From NCBI GenBank assembly GCA_008638375.1, contig CM018052.1:31566239-31630238 (forward strand): a stretch of DNA of 64,000 nucleotides. Reading direction: 5' to 3'. The notes under the pieces were generated by a model that saw nothing but the letters and a program-made list of their open reading frames with translations, was not told the DNA's origin and made no database searches. Each line of letters starts with the position of its first letter. Positions within the stretch are counted from its first letter, which is position 1. This document shows, piece after piece, positions 32,521 to 44,796 of the stretch. This DNA is from Nyssa sinensis (taxonomy: Eukaryota > Streptophyta > Magnoliopsida > Cornales > Nyssaceae). Position numbers and translations under genes: made by a program.

Positions 32521-34417
32521 TGGCTATAAATATTTTATTTGCTAATTTGGACCTCTTCATAGAGTCCGAAACGTTGAATAAAATTAGTTTAGACTTTTAT
32601 GGATCTCAATTTGGACTCCTGTACTAAAAAGGGTAAAATGGTCATTTTACACGTTTACGTGTCTTTTATTTTCGAAACCTATTTTTATAATTTGGACTTT
32701 ACCATTGGATTCAGAGTGCCCGAGATAATAAAAATTGATTATTCGTTTGCCTCATTTGGAGTCTGTTTGACTCATATTTGACTTAGAGGTAATTTAGTAA
32801 TTTCTCTTTAAAATATTAAAATAATATTTTATTTAATTTACTGTTTGGGCCTTAGTGTGATTATTCATAACTTTTAGGGTCAGACTTGAATTTCTTAAAA
32901 TTCTGGGTCAATTTAAAATTTTAGAATTTCTTATTTTGATTGAGAACAGTCAAACAATAGCTTATCTCAAAAATAAGAATAAGGCTATCCTTGTTTCCCT
33001 TTATTTCAAATTTTTTTATTTACTATCCCTGCGCCCAAACAACCCCAAATTCCATTTTAATTCATTTAAAATATCAGCCTTCACTGCGGTTGGGTCGGGT
33101 CGGGTCTGACCCGAACCCGATCTAGGACCCTACTCGAACCCTAATTGGGTTCTGTCTTCTCTGGTGACGGCCATATTTTTTCGGCCATTTTTAACATCAA
33201 ATCCAATGACATTCTATCCTAAATTCTTCAAGGATCATAACTCCATGCTTAGTTTTTCATTTTGATCATCAAACCTCCACAAAATAAAACTCAAACCCCA
33301 ACTCCAGCCACTACTCGTTTTTCCAACGAGGTTAATTGAGCTTATACATACACTATTTTACATTTTCATTCACTGTTTTACATTTCTGAGTAGGTTTAGA
33401 TCATTTCTATAAGCTTCTAACACAAAGTCACACATAAAATCATAGGTCTTAAGATTTTTTCGTCCAACCTACAACTGGACATTTCTAACTCATTTTTACA
33501 CGTTTTTCTATGATTCTTTTTGCATTTAAAAGCTTAAATAATGCTTAACATAACCCAATAATTAAATTACACAAATACCCATAAATTCTTATGATTGCTA
33601 TGAAATTACTCACTTGATTTTTCCTTGATTTTCCTTTACTGATGTGCTTCGGTTTCTTCTTCTATTTCCTCCCTTCTTCTTCTGTTGCAAATTTGAACCT
33701 CTAAGCTTCAAGCAATCCTCTTCAAATTCTCAAATTTCCCGTGCTGAATTATTCCATCCATTTCTCCCAATTCTCACTTTTGCAGCGCCCAATTTTTCTC
33801 TCTCCTTTCTCTATTTCTCTTCCCTTTTATTTCTCTCCTTAACTGCCCTTGGGTCAGCGGTTGCTGCCACCTGCCCATTTCTGTTTTCTTTTTCTTTCTT
33901 TCTCTTTTCTTGCATTCCGCCTGTTTCCTTCTTTCCTCATTCCCTTGCATCTGTCTTCCACAATAAACACACACCACACACATTTCACACTCTACACACT
34001 GCACCTATATATGTATATATTGACTGATATATACATATATTTGTTTAATTGTATAAACATATATATATATATATCTTATTTATTTTTATTATTTTATTTA
34101 TTTATTTATTTAATTTTTTATTTTTATTTTTATCTTTTTTTATTACATTTTATTTATTTTTTCCATTTCAGCTTCGGGTTGACTCGTTTTAGTCATTTCT
34201 CAATTCGCGTGTCTTATTGGACAACTGACTGTCGCTCGCCCATTTTTAAATTTATTCATGGCTTATGATTGTCATCGTCAAGTTTTTGGGTAATTTAATA
34301 CTTTGATTTAATTTTAAACTTTATTCACGTAATAATTTATCTTATAGTTCGGGGTTCCATGTTATGGCTCGGTCCAGCCCAGGTCGGGTATTGCCTAACT
34401 CTGGTCGGGGTATTACA

Positions 34418-35047
34418 ACGTACCTTGAGGTTGTATTTATATGTTGCTCGTCTCCTAGGTTGATTAGGATTTGGAGCCATGAAATTCAGGATTCGTGGCT
34501 ATCTGGAGATGACAATTTCCGTTCTAATCTCCATAAAAATAGGGATCAGAATATATCTGAGAATGGCAGCTTCCATGTCGCATTCTGTTTCCTTGTTTTG
34601 AAGTTGGTAGGGTAGGCAAGGCAGTGATAAGCTTGGTACCCTATTAAGCGCGTACTCCGAACTCGTTGCTTGGTAAGGAAGGTCTTCACCCTTCTATTCA
34701 ATGAGTGAATGTCAGATTTGAACTGCTCCATCACTTCCTAACTTGCACACAAAAGAACTTAACACGTGTCAAGCTCGGGTTAGGCTGTCATTTTTTGGTA
34801 CATCACTTTTTAAAGTCGTTAAATATTCAGACTACTAGTTTTCACTAATGTCTGACTTCAAAAATATAAACGGTGAAAATAGAAATTACAAATTTAAAGA
34901 TATTCAAATAAGAGCTTGATTAATCGTCTTTTTTTCTATATAATGTTACTACCTCGTAAGGTCATTAAATGTTCAAACTACTAACCCTAACTGATGCTTG
35001 ACACCAAAAATATAAACGTTAAAAGTCGAACCTGCAAATTCAAGAAA
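34418..35047. other. Spacer, partly tandem-duplicated, possible LTR remnant
   Basis: 34418-34640 (CCTTGAGGTTGTATTTATA, GATTCGTGGCTATCTGG) has the look of an old Gypsy LTR U5 region, low confidence. 34815-34905 and 34962-35045 are two diverged copies of one segment (CAAACTACTA...AAAATATAAACG). No gene. Confidence 0.4.
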
Positions 35048-35262
35048 ACACCACCTAATCAACTCAACTTATCAAAATTTTATTCCAATTAACACAGCCC
35101 ACCAAATAATGGTTTAGGGCACAATCTACACACTAAGAACTTCTAACACTTCTGCAATTACTTGAGGAGATGCATTGAGACTAAAGCACAAAGTTGATTT
35201 GTTCAATTTCATTTTTTGACCAGATGCCTTTTCATAACAAATGAGAATAGATTTAATAATTT
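35048..35262 (-). repeat. Inverted copy of F-box A upstream DNA (part 1)
   Basis: Reverse complement of 7729-7926; shared blocks include AATCAACTCAACTTA, CACACTAAGAACTTCTAACA and CATAACAAATGAGAATAGAT. No F-box coding part follows. Confidence 0.85.
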
Positions 35263-35541
35263 CTGGTTCAAATTTCTAGGCTTTGAAAAAAAAAAGACCA
35301 TCATTAATAAATAAATAAATATTTTATCAAAAATAGATAATTAAATAAATGAAATGGAACTCTTGACTTTGTAGATACCCATATTTTATTATGATTTTTC
35401 AGCCAAAAATTTTCGTATCAATTTTACAAAGAGACCCTTGTGCTAAAATTTATTTACTTATGCACCCACACCAAAATGGTAGTGGTTTTCTCCCATTTAC
35501 ACTCGCATTTCTCTTTAATTTTTGATATTTTTGTGGTAATT

Positions 35542-35782
35542 TGTTGGACCCAAAAACAATCTTGAAAGAAAACCTATACAAATATCAAATATGGAATTTA
35601 TGTATTTGTTTCTGAAATTTTGAGTGAAATCGAACAACAGTCGGCCATGTTGAAAACAGAAGCAAAGTTGACACACAACTCCAAGTCTCCAGTGTATAAG
35701 GTCAGACTATTTTATGCATCTGCAACCTCGCCACCAATATTCATGACTTTGCATGACTTAGGCTCTTGGCTCACACTACGTC

Positions 35783-35817
<35 letters not shown>

Positions 35818-35999
35818 TATATAAAGTCTAATCCTAATACAATTAGGAATTTTAATCCTATTTAAATTAATAAAACTACTCCCACTAGGATAAAGACTTC
35901 TAATCCCATTAGGATAAAACATAGCAAATCCTATCACTACTAGGACTCAATTTTAAAAGTCCTACTAAAACTATAGTAACTTGATTTAATTGGCTCACA
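35542..35999 (-). repeat. Copia-3 3' LTR
   Basis: 458 bp, with an (AT)n tract at about 35788-35813 and several GTCCTA/CTAGGA-type short repeats. The pol stop codon overlaps its start. Confidence 0.85.
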
Positions 36000-38900
36000 T
36001 TGCCTCCCTTAAACCAAGGTCTTCAAGTTTCACCATGCCAAGTAATCTCTTCAACATCAAAAAGGAATTTGTTTTGAGTGGCTTTGTAAAAATATCTACA
36101 ACTTGTTCTTCAGAAGGACAAAATTCAAGCTGGATCTCTATGTCATTCACCAAGTCACGAATGAAGTGAAACTTGATATCAATATGCTTGCTTCTTCCAT
36201 GAAAAACGGGATTCTTCGTCAGTGCAATGGTTGACTTGTTATCACAAAATATTGTTGTAGGATCATTTTGTTTGTGTTGTAGAACACCAAGCATCCGCCG
36301 TAACCAAACTGCTTGAGTAGCAATATTCCCTGCTACTATGTACTCTGCCTCTACTGTTGAAAGAGCAATAACTTGCTGCTTTTTAGAAGACCAAGAAAAT
36401 ACACCAGAACCAAGATGAAAGACATATCTTGAAGTACTCTTTCGCATCTCAATATCATCTGCCCAATCACTATCTGTACATCCAACAAGTTCCAAACTGT
36501 TAGAGGCTGAGTAAAAAATACCATCACTTTGCGTACCTCGAATGTATCGCAAAATCTGTTTAGCTGCTTGCAACTGAGATTGATGTGGAGTATCCATAAA
36601 TCTGCTAATCAACCCAACACCAAACACAATATCTGGCCTAGTAGAAGTCAAATATCTCAGCTTCCTACCAACCTTTTAAAGTAGGTTGGATTCACAAGAT
36701 CACCTATACCATCTCTCACAAACTTCAACCTCTCTTCAACTGGAGTCAAAATCGGATTGGACTTGTCCATCCTGAACCTTTTCAAAATATCACTGGCATA
36801 TATTTTTCTGTGAAATAAAAATTTTACCATCTGTTTGAACAACTTCAATGCCAAGAAAATAAGACATTAGTCCCATATCTGTCATCTCAAAGTGAGCTAT
36901 CATAATCTCCCTGAATTCTGAAATCAACTTTAGATTATTGCCAGTAAATATCAAATTGTTAACATATAAGCACACAATAAGAATATCACCATGTGAATTA
37001 CATTTGACATATAAAGTATGCTCATAAGGACATCTGTCAAAATCATGCTTAACAAAATAATAATCAATGCGTGAATTACATTTGACGCTCTTGGCGCTTG
37101 CTTCAATCTATATAAGGCCTTATTCAATCTAAGGACTTTGTTTTCATGCCCTTTTATCACATAGTCGGCAGGTTGCTCAACATAAACTTTTTCTTTAAGT
37201 ACACCATTCAAGAATGCAGATTTAACATCCATTTAAAAAATTCTCCAATTATTTTGAGCAGCAAGAGAAACAAACATACGAACTATGTCAAGTCTACAAA
37301 CAGGAGCAAACACTTCAAAATAATCAATATCTAGCTTTGTTTGTAACCCTTAGCCACCAATCTTGCTTTAAAACGATCTACCTTATCATTGGGCTTGTAC
37401 TTTGTCTTGTATACCCACTTCACGCCAATTGGATTCTTACCACTAGGAAGAGTAGTAAGTTGCCATGTGTTGTTCTTCTCAATTGGATAGATCTCATCAT
37501 CCATGGCTTTAATCCAATGATCATCACGAGAGGCTTTTTCAAAAGTCATTGGATCACAATCTGCAAATAAAGCAAAATTCACCAAATCTTCATTAGTTGG
37601 CTCATTATCACTACCAACAACATAATCTTGTAAGCGAACAGGCAAGTGGTGCTGGCGTTGAGGATGCCTAGAGGACTTTGCATGAGGTGATGACACATCT
37701 GAAAATGGAGGATCACTAATCTGAGGCTCACTCTGTATTTCAATCTGCAGATCTGCATTATTAAAGGTTAAAGCTAGTTGGATTTGATCATTTTGAGACC
37801 AATACCCAACTCCTTGCTCATCAAAAGTCACATCATGACTGATAATTACCTTCTCTGTTATTGGATTATATAACTTGTAAGCCTTTGATAATTGACTGTA
37901 GCCAATGAAAATACATTTTTCACCTCTATCATCAAGTTTCTTTCTAAGATGATCTGGCACATAAGCATATGCAATGCATCCAAACACCCTTAGGTGTTTA
38001 ATGACAGCCTTTTATCCACTCCAAGCTTTCTGCAGGGTTTTGTTACAAACACTTCTAGTAAAGCACATATTCAAAACATAAATAGCACAAGCAACCGCTT
38101 CAGCCCAAAATCCTGTAGGCAAATTTTTAAATTTCAACATGCATCTAACCATATCCATAATAGTTCTATTCTTTCTTCCCGCTACTCCATTTTGTTATGG
38201 AGTATATCTACCAGTCAACTGATGCTTAATACCATGTTTCTCCCCAAAATCATCACAAACAAGATACTCTGTACCCCTATCAGTTCTCAAAGTTTTAATT
38301 TGAAATCCATTTCACTTTTCAACATAGGCCTTGAATTTTTAAAAGTATCACAAGCATCAGCTTTATGTTGCAAAAAATAAACCCATGCTTTTCTGCTAAA
38401 ATCATCAATGAATGTAATAAAGTACCTATTGCCACCATTAGAAGGTACCTCTACTGAGCACAAATCTGAGTGTATCAACTCTAAAGGCCTCTTGGCTCTC
38501 CATGAATTTCCTGTAAGAAAAATATCTCTATGTTTCTTTCCCATAACACAAGTTTCACAAACTCTATTTGGGATATCAATAGTAGGCAAACCAGAAACCC
38601 AATATTTTCTAGCAAGAAAATTAAGACTGCTAAAATTCACATACCCAAAACGCATATGCCATAACCAACTATCATCATCAATCATAGAACTAAAGCAAGG
38701 TAAATTATTACATTTAATACTCAATGGAAATAAACGATTTGGAGTCATGTTTACCTTTGCTATTAGCCCCATACGATCATCATTGATTGTGCAAACTCCA
38801 TTGTGGATTCGCATATCATAACCTCTTTCTGAAAGTTGCCTCATACTCAACAAATTTTGTTGCATACCTGGTACATAAAACACATCTGAAATATACTCGT

Positions 38901-39105
38901 GAGACCCATTCTTCAATCTGATTGCTATTCTACCTTTACCCATCACAGGTATTTTTGAATTATTTTCAAACTTTACTTCTGATTGAACGGACTCATCTAA
39001 ATCAGAAAACATGTCTTTCTTATCACACATGTGATTACTACAGCCAGTATCTAAATACCACTTATCACCATCATCATTATCCACAACATTACAAGCTAGC
39101 AACAT
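35996..39105 (-). pseudogene. Copia-3 pol remnants
   Basis: Minus strand order: protease WYLDTGCSNHMC (about 39060); integrase finger WLWHMRFGYVN ... CETCVMGKKH and IHSDLCSVEV (39105-38287), then frame change; RT from about 37440 ([23 protein letters not shown], then [12 protein letters not shown] where the usual YVDD is YVNN); RNase H 36651-35996 with CTDSDWADD, VEAEYIVAGN and FCDNKSTIAL. Frame breaks near 38300, 37330, 37100 and 36800, plus nonsense codons. The YVDD to YVNN change would itself disable RT. Confidence 0.88.
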
Positions 39106-39110
39106 AGTCT

Positions 39111-40107
39111 CTACTTCATTATTACCACCAGGATTATTTTTAGCAACATTAGGTTGATGATTTCTATTATTCGGCCTTCTAGATCTGCAATCAGACTTTT
39201 TATGCCCAAACTTGCCACAATTAAAACATTGAATACTGGATTTATGAGATTGTGGATTAGAATTGTTATCGTTCCTTCTTCCTTGGACTGATTTATGCTG
39301 CTAATTATTATTCTGCCACTGATTGGTATTCTGCCACTGGTTGCCTCTGCCTCTTCTTCCACCAGATCTGTTTTGCCCATTATTGCCTCTGCCTCCTCTA
39401 TTGTTATGATTCTGCCCTCTATTCTGGTAGCCTTGAAAATGTTGATTAAATCTTTCATTATACTGAAACTCGCCTTTTTCATTCTTTAAATTTAATTGAG
39501 CTTGCAAAGCTTCCTCCACTAAATTTTTTGATCTCTCATTCAAGCATTGTTCATGAACGATCAACAAATCCTGTAATTTATCCACTGTCATGGACTCTAA
39601 GTTAGCAGACTCTTCAATAGCAGTCACTTTATATTCAAACCGAAATGTCAGGCTTCGAAGAATTTTTTGAACTATTTGATGGTCTACTATTTGTTCACCA
39701 TTAGTCCTCATCTCATTAACAAGTGCCGCGGTCCGCGAAAAATAATCAGAAATAGTTTCTGAATTTTTCATCTGCAACAACTCAAAATCTCTATGTAGTT
39801 TTTGTAATCTAGTCTTTTTCACCTTATCAACACCAACATATATTTTTTTAAGAATATCTCATGCTTGTTTTGCAAACTGAACATGGGCAATTTTACTAAG
39901 AACAAAAATATCTAAAACTTGATGAATGCAATTTAAAGTTTTAAAGTGTACTTGCATTGTTTGCTCATCTGCATCTGCTGCAAGCTCTTCCTTAATGAAT
40001 TTTGTCATCAAACCACTTGAACTAAAAAAGGTCATCATCGCACTCTCCCAAATATGAAAAGGAGATTTCCCATCAAATTTGTAAACCGGACAAATAAGTG
40101 AAGACAT
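39111..40107 (-). pseudogene. Copia-3 gag
   Basis: ATG at 40107, 20 bp from the PBS (MSSLICPVYKFDGKSPFHIW). DUF4219/UBN2-type gag with KILRSLTFRFEYKVTAIEES, an Asn/Gly/Arg-rich tail, then a CX2CX4HX4C knuckle (CFNCGKFGHKKSDC, about 39200). Stops at about 39859 and 39301. Confidence 0.85.
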
Positions 40108-40127
40108 CTTGACGAACAAAGAAACCA

Positions 40128-40140
40128 GGCTCTGATACCA
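40128..40140 (-). promoter_or_regulatory. Copia-3 primer binding site
   Basis: Minus strand TGGTATCAGAGCC, two bases inside the 5' LTR end; initiator tRNA-Met type. Confidence 0.93.
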
Positions 40141-40142
40141 AT

Positions 40143-40397
40143 TGTTGGACCCAAAAACAATCTTGGAAGAAAACCTATACAAATATCAAATATGGAATTT
40201 ATGTATTTGTCTCTGAAATTTTGAGTGAAATCGAACAACAGTCGGTATTGTTGAAACAGAAGCAAAGTTGACACACAACTCCAAGTCTCCAGTGTATAAG
40301 GTCAGACTATTATATGCATCTGCAACCTCGCCACCAATATTCATGAATTCGCATGACTTGGGCTCTCGGCTCACACTGCGTCCTAATATATATATAT
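40143..40397 (-). repeat. Copia-3 5' LTR remnant
   Basis: Matches 35542-35797 and then diverges inside the (AT)n tract; about 200 bp of the expected 458-bp LTR are missing. Confidence 0.85.
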
Positions 40398-41346
40398 GGC
40401 AAATCCAGACCATTAATTTAATAGGCAAACAAACTAAATTTAAAATTTAAAAGGGTCTCTTATAAAATATAAAAAAAAAATGTGAAGGGGGAAGGGGAAC
40501 TCCTTATTTCTTAAAAAAAAATTCTATAAAAAATAAGGGGGTAAAATCAAATTTTCAAGATTTTGGAAGGCCCATGGCACCCACTAACCTCCCTTGTATT
40601 TGCCTCTACATATTGTCACGTGGCACTCCAGACCTATTGAAGACTTTCTTGCTCCTCTATATAAATCATAAATATTTCAAACTTGAATCATTCATATTTT
40701 AAGAGTCATTCAGGTACAAGTCCGTAAAAAGTATAAAAATAATCGTCAGATCCTAACTCAAACATAATAACCCACCAAGTCCTTCAAATCTTTATTGACT
40801 AAATAAACATATATTCTTAATCAATTCATCAGTTTAAACACTAGGCGCGTGAATGTTGCATATTTTTCAAAAAGATTTTAAGATTTCAAAATTTAATAAC
40901 TTATAAATTTGTTTTAATAAAATCTATATATTTGAACTCTAAAAATCAAGATTTATCAAACAAGATTCATATTACATATGAAACTTTGAAGAAAAAAAAA
41001 ATCGATCGAAACTTATAAAATTTCGTCACAACAAAAGTGTAAAAATATACATTTTTTTAGTGAAAAATTTCATTATAACGAATGTGTAAAATTTTACAAT
41101 TTTATAAAAATTAAAAAAAAATTAATTTTATTAAACTTTTGTCACAGGTTGGGTGCTTATAATTGACTTTTAAAAGTGTAAAAATTTGTCTAAAAAAAAT
41201 TCATTATTTAAAATGCTAAATAATTAAAAATACACTAATTATAAAATTGTAAAATTATACACTATTAAAAAGTGTAAAATTGTACAATTAAATCAAATTG
41301 ATTTCTTTATTTTCTTTGAATAATAACTTGTTAAAAAATTAAAGAG
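40398..41346. other. AT-rich spacer
   Basis: Contains repeated AGTGTAAAA motifs at 41030-41285, possibly a decayed AT-rich element. No gene. Confidence 0.4.
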
Positions 41347-41510
41347 GTCTTTTTCCCACATTACATTTCTTATTTTCTGTTTATTCTCTCACTTGTCTTT
41401 TTCCCACGTTACATCTCTTATTTTGTCTGTCTTTTCCCAGATTACATCTCTTATTTTGTCTTTATTCTCTCACTTGTCTTTTTCCCACACTACATCTCTT
41501 ATTTTGTGTA
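41347..41510 (+). repeat. Pyrimidine-rich tandem repeat, four units
   Basis: Units are TCTTTTTCCCA(C/G) + TTACAT(C/T)TCTTATTTTGT, some with TTATTCTCTCACTTG. About 35-58 bp per unit. Confidence 0.8.
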
Positions 41511-41861
41511 ACATCCGTTAGTCACACACTTCTCTACAACACCATCTCATTCCACGTCAGAATAACATTTCTAAACTAAAAGACAAAAAAAGCTTTGTTT
41601 TGTAGGATGATTACTTTTGACTATTTAACCCAATAATTCTAACATGAAATCCGCTTCACCGTGGTTTCTTTTGTGGGGACAATAATCAATAACGGAAGAA
41701 ATATCAGGGCTTCAACAAATTAAAAATTACCATTTGCCACTAAAAGTGCACATTCTTGGCCACCTCTACTGAACAAGATAAACTACTGAATAAGGTGATT
41801 TGTTACAAAACTCTTCACTAATCATGATACACATACAAGAGATAAAAAAAAGGAGTAGATG

Positions 41862-42010
41862 ATGGCGAATGCAAATCTTGAAGCAGTGGACTTCGAATCA
41901 GAAGACGACGATCTCATGGATGAACAATGAAGAAGGTGAGTCGCTGAGAACAGCCTACCCAAACTCAAATTTGTCATCACGAGGCTTTTCTTTCGCCCAA
42001 TTTTAATGAA
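41862..42010 (+). pseudogene. Fragment resembling the start of an RBM8A/Y14 gene
   Basis: ATG at 41862 gives MANANLEAVDFESEDDDLMDE and then a stop. After a frame change, LPKLKFVI follows near 41956. The N-terminus of plant Y14 (an exon-junction-complex RNA-binding protein) has this MAN..EAVDFE.EDDLMDE...LKSAI pattern, by recognition. The RRM domain is absent and the frame is broken, so this is at most a gene fragment, perhaps the 5' end of a retro- or segmental copy. Confidence 0.5.
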
Positions 42011-42944
42011 CGCAACGAATCTAATCAAAAAAGAGAGAAATAAAGTCGTGGGTAAAGATAAGAAGGAGATGCTGTGTTGTAGGCTAAATCATGTAAAATG
42101 TATTACTGTCACTTAAAAAGTGTCAATTAATAAAAAGTGGATCTCATCTCAAAAAATTAAAACCCAACTGTCCTTTATCTCAAAAATAAAAATTGTCTGT
42201 ACTCTATAATAATTAAGCACCTTTTAAAGTGACTTAAGACGAATTAACTCATATTTTAATTGCATATAAAACAAACCATATACAATTGTTTTCATTTTCC
42301 TAATAAACACATCCTTCTACCTTTAGCTAGAAAAAACAATGAGGGATTTTATAAGTGCCTATATGGTGCCTGACTCTTTTTTAGCAATTTTGACTGAGTT
42401 GCCTTTTATATCTACTTTATTTAATATATGAAGGTAATATTTATACCCAATTCCATCCCAAGTCTTTGTTGTAGTTTAGTTTGAACAATGTGAAAGGAAA
42501 AAAAGAAGAGCTTTGAGAATTGAGATGCACAAACTTATATATTTGGTGCCTTTTCAAGTAAAATTTCATAACTCTGCCTAGTGGTTTCGTGGAAACAACA
42601 GTGGGGGTGGTTGGTGACTTTAGACGACATGTTTGGAGTCGGACATTGGAGACTTTTGGGGCGAAGCTATCATCAGGGCATTGCCCATTATCCATGAGTT
42701 AGCTCGGGCAGAACCAAGAAAAAATTAGAAGAGGGCTAAAAATTTTTTGAAATTTTTAATTAGGCCAGAATTATGTGATGAAAAATGAGACAAACAATAA
42801 ATAAAAATTGGGTTGAGTCAAAATTTTTTGTAGTGGACTAATATTTTTGATGAGAAATGAGAGAAATAAAGAATAAATATTAAGTTAGGATAAATTTTGG
42901 GCCCCTTAGTGCTCCCACCCTCGGTCACGCAGTCCTTCCCTTTG
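42011..42944. other. No gene recognised
   Basis: AT-rich spacer. 42720-42900 contains two diverged copies of a segment of about 70 bp (GATGA(A/G)AAATGAGA.AAA). A minus-strand ORF at 42441-42695 has no recognisable domain. Confidence 0.4.
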
Positions 42945-43310
42945 TCCATGATTATTTTCAAAATTAATACAATTGAGCAAATTAATTGGACCAATATTTA
43001 TACTATGAATAACTTCATTTCATAATTCCATCAACCCAACATTGAGACTAAAAGTTCATTAATTTATTTGAAGAAATTTTCCAAGCTCATTTGATAAACG
43101 AAGCAAGTCAAAGCAAACTCCAATTGTAAGAAAACAAATGTTATTTCTCATCCTTTTGAAAGTCTGAAATTAAAAAGGTAATATATGTCACGCGTTACAT
43201 TCACAAACACTTAATTCTTTGTCAAGAAAAGTGGATTTTAATTTGGGATACATGAGATAGGTTGGAGATGGATTCGAATAATTCAATTTAATTCATATAT
43301 TATCTTTTAC
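42945..43310 (-). repeat. Inverted copy of F-box A upstream DNA (part 2)
   Basis: Reverse complement of about 7030-7490; shared blocks include CCATGATTATTTTC, ATGAATAACTTCATTTCA and CATTTGATAAACGAA. Separated from part 1 by 7.7 kb of inserted DNA, versus about 0.23 kb at the source. Confidence 0.85.
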
Positions 43311-43480
43311 AAAATAAACATAACTCAAGGTTTGAAAAAGACTAATACTCTCCCCATTAAGCAGGAAAGACCAATTAATAGGATGGGTTCACCAAATATC
43401 ATCATGCATCAAGAGCCAAGTCTTCATCATTCAAACGAATAAATAATAATGGTAATAGTTTTTGTGTTTTTTTGGGGGTG

Positions 43481-43485
43481 GTAAG
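43481..43485 (+). repeat. Target site duplication, left (GTAAG)
   Basis: Five bases directly before the 5' LTR, identical to 58041-58045 after the 3' LTR. Confidence 0.9.
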
Positions 43486-44085
43486 TGATATACCATAAAG
43501 CGACCAGCCAATCTCCATGAGACACGTGTAGGGTCAGACCTACCAAACTCAATCCGCCCGAGCTTACTCAGCAATGTATCCTTCAGAACTCGTTTATCTA
43601 GAGCGGGTTAATTATGCAGAGCAGTCTTACGCATCTATCCTTCAGAACTTACAGGCCCGAACTCAAGGCCTTCAGTTTATTCCCCATGCTTCAGAGCTCA
43701 TCACCGCCCTAAGCGGCCTACCGAGCAGAAGATAAGGAAACAGTATCCAACAGGGAAACTACTGTTCACGGATATCTCTCAAGCGCAAGGTTCAACAAGG
43801 TAACTACCGATTCTCCGATGATCAAATCCCTATATCAACGGCTCCAAATCCTAATCAACTTAGGATCGCCATTGCCTATAAATTAAACCCTAAGGTACGC
43901 TTTACACTCATGCTCATTATTTGGCTTACATTATAGTCTTTCAATTCAGTTTATTGACTTAAGCATCGGAGTGGCTACCGCCAGAGCCCTTACGGTGGCC
44001 CTCTGATTCCTTTTCTTTGAGTATTCTTCAGGCAGCGGAGTTCGGAGCCCGATCGATCTCGTTCGAGCCAAAAAGTGCAACATCA
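43486..44085 (+). repeat. Gypsy 5' LTR (600 bp)
   Basis: Begins TGATATACCATAAAGCGACC and ends AAGTGCAACATCA. Contains a CCTATAAATTAAACCC TATA-type box at about 43877-43892, probably the element promoter. Confidence 0.95.
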
Positions 44086-44088
44086 GTT

Positions 44089-44106
44089 TGGCGTCATCTG
44101 TAGGGA
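44089..44106 (+). promoter_or_regulatory. Gypsy primer binding site
   Basis: TGGCGTCATCTGTAGGGA, three bases after the LTR. It starts with TGG (pairs with tRNA CCA) and resembles the tRNA-Asp-type TGGCGCCGT...GGGGA used by plant Tat/Athila elements, with mismatches. Confidence 0.75.
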
Positions 44107-44175
44107 GCGACTATCTTCCCTTCCACCTAGTGCTCTACTTACCAGTAGATTCGTCTTCTTTCTCACTAGAAGATC

Positions 44176-44708
44176 ATGGCGCCCCAATCTCCGTCCAAGA
44201 AGGAATACTCCAAATCCTCAAAACCCCCAACGCCGGCAGCCAGCCGGAAGAGGAAAGGGACGAACGACCAATCCTGCACAGCAAACAACTGACACTATGC
44301 GGCAAGAGCTTGATTCAATCAAGCGACACAACTAGTTAGTACAAGAGCAGCTTCTGGCCATGTCCAGGACTCTGGCAAGTCTAACTCAAAATTGAGAGAC
44401 AAATCCACCCGTCAACACTGCGGCGCAGAGGACACAACCTCTTGTTACTACCATGGGTGGAGGACCCCAGGAAGAAATGAACCGTAACCAATCGATACAC
44501 CCCCAAGGTGTTACCCACCTCAACAGGGATCCTCAGCCATCAGCCGCCGCAGGCAAAGGAATACCAGCCTTCGTTCCGGATATCTATTACCGAAGTACTA
44601 CTAGGGTTCCCACCCCGGGGGCTTCTTGAGCAAACCTAGTACCTCCAGAGCCCCAACCTTATACGGGCCCAATTCTTGCAGCTCAGGAGTGACAGAACCC
44701 TCCTCCAT
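44176..44708 (+). pseudogene. Gypsy gag, 5' part (interrupted by solo LTR)
   Basis: ATG at 44176 (MAPQSPSKKEYSKSSK), then after a frame change TTDTMRQELDSIKR and Pro/Gln-rich sequence. Several stops (about 44333, 44392, 44626, 44690). The solo LTR inserts at TCCAT (44704-44708). Confidence 0.75.
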
Positions 44709-44765
44709 TGTTATAACATGAAAATTTTTTTTTTATTATTTATTCTTGCAAATGTTAATTAATTA

Positions 44766-44796
<31 letters not shown>

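Larger units (their letters stand above)
31032..34417 (-). mobile_element. Solo-LTR-like block of a large-LTR Gypsy (Tekay/Del-type?), ~3.4 kb
   Basis: On the minus strand it begins TGTAATACCCCGACC (34417), typical of long plant Gypsy LTRs. It then shows an AT-rich part, a GA-rich part (33650-33950), a GGGTCGGGTC-rich part (about 33090) and a terminal part with AGTGAGCTAAACTAAGCTCA on the plus strand. This order is the same as in the solo LTR at 44709-47698. No internal genes. No matching target duplication: ACGTA on the right, TAAAT on the left, and the left end reads TAGACATC rather than TG. It may therefore be truncated or bounded by a rearrangement. Confidence 0.6.
35542..40397 (-). mobile_element. 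Copia-3: degenerate Ty1/Copia retrotransposon, 5' LTR truncated
   Basis: Minus strand. 3' LTR 35542-35999 (458 bp; reads TGTGAGCC...CAACA on the minus strand). 5' LTR remnant 40143-40397, lost beyond the (AT)n tract. iMet PBS at 40128-40140. Shared LTR parts differ at about 11 of 255 positions (~4%). Gag and pol order is Copia, with several stops and frameshifts. The gag type and the IDDFSR / YLDTGCSNHMC motifs fit the Tork group. TAATT lies left; the right flank cannot be tested because of truncation. Confidence 0.9.

Noticed and set aside
33644..34268. Hydrophobic Phe/Leu-rich ORFs resembling membrane proteins
   Set aside because: They come from CT-rich and AT-rich parts of the solo-LTR-like block and overlap in several frames.
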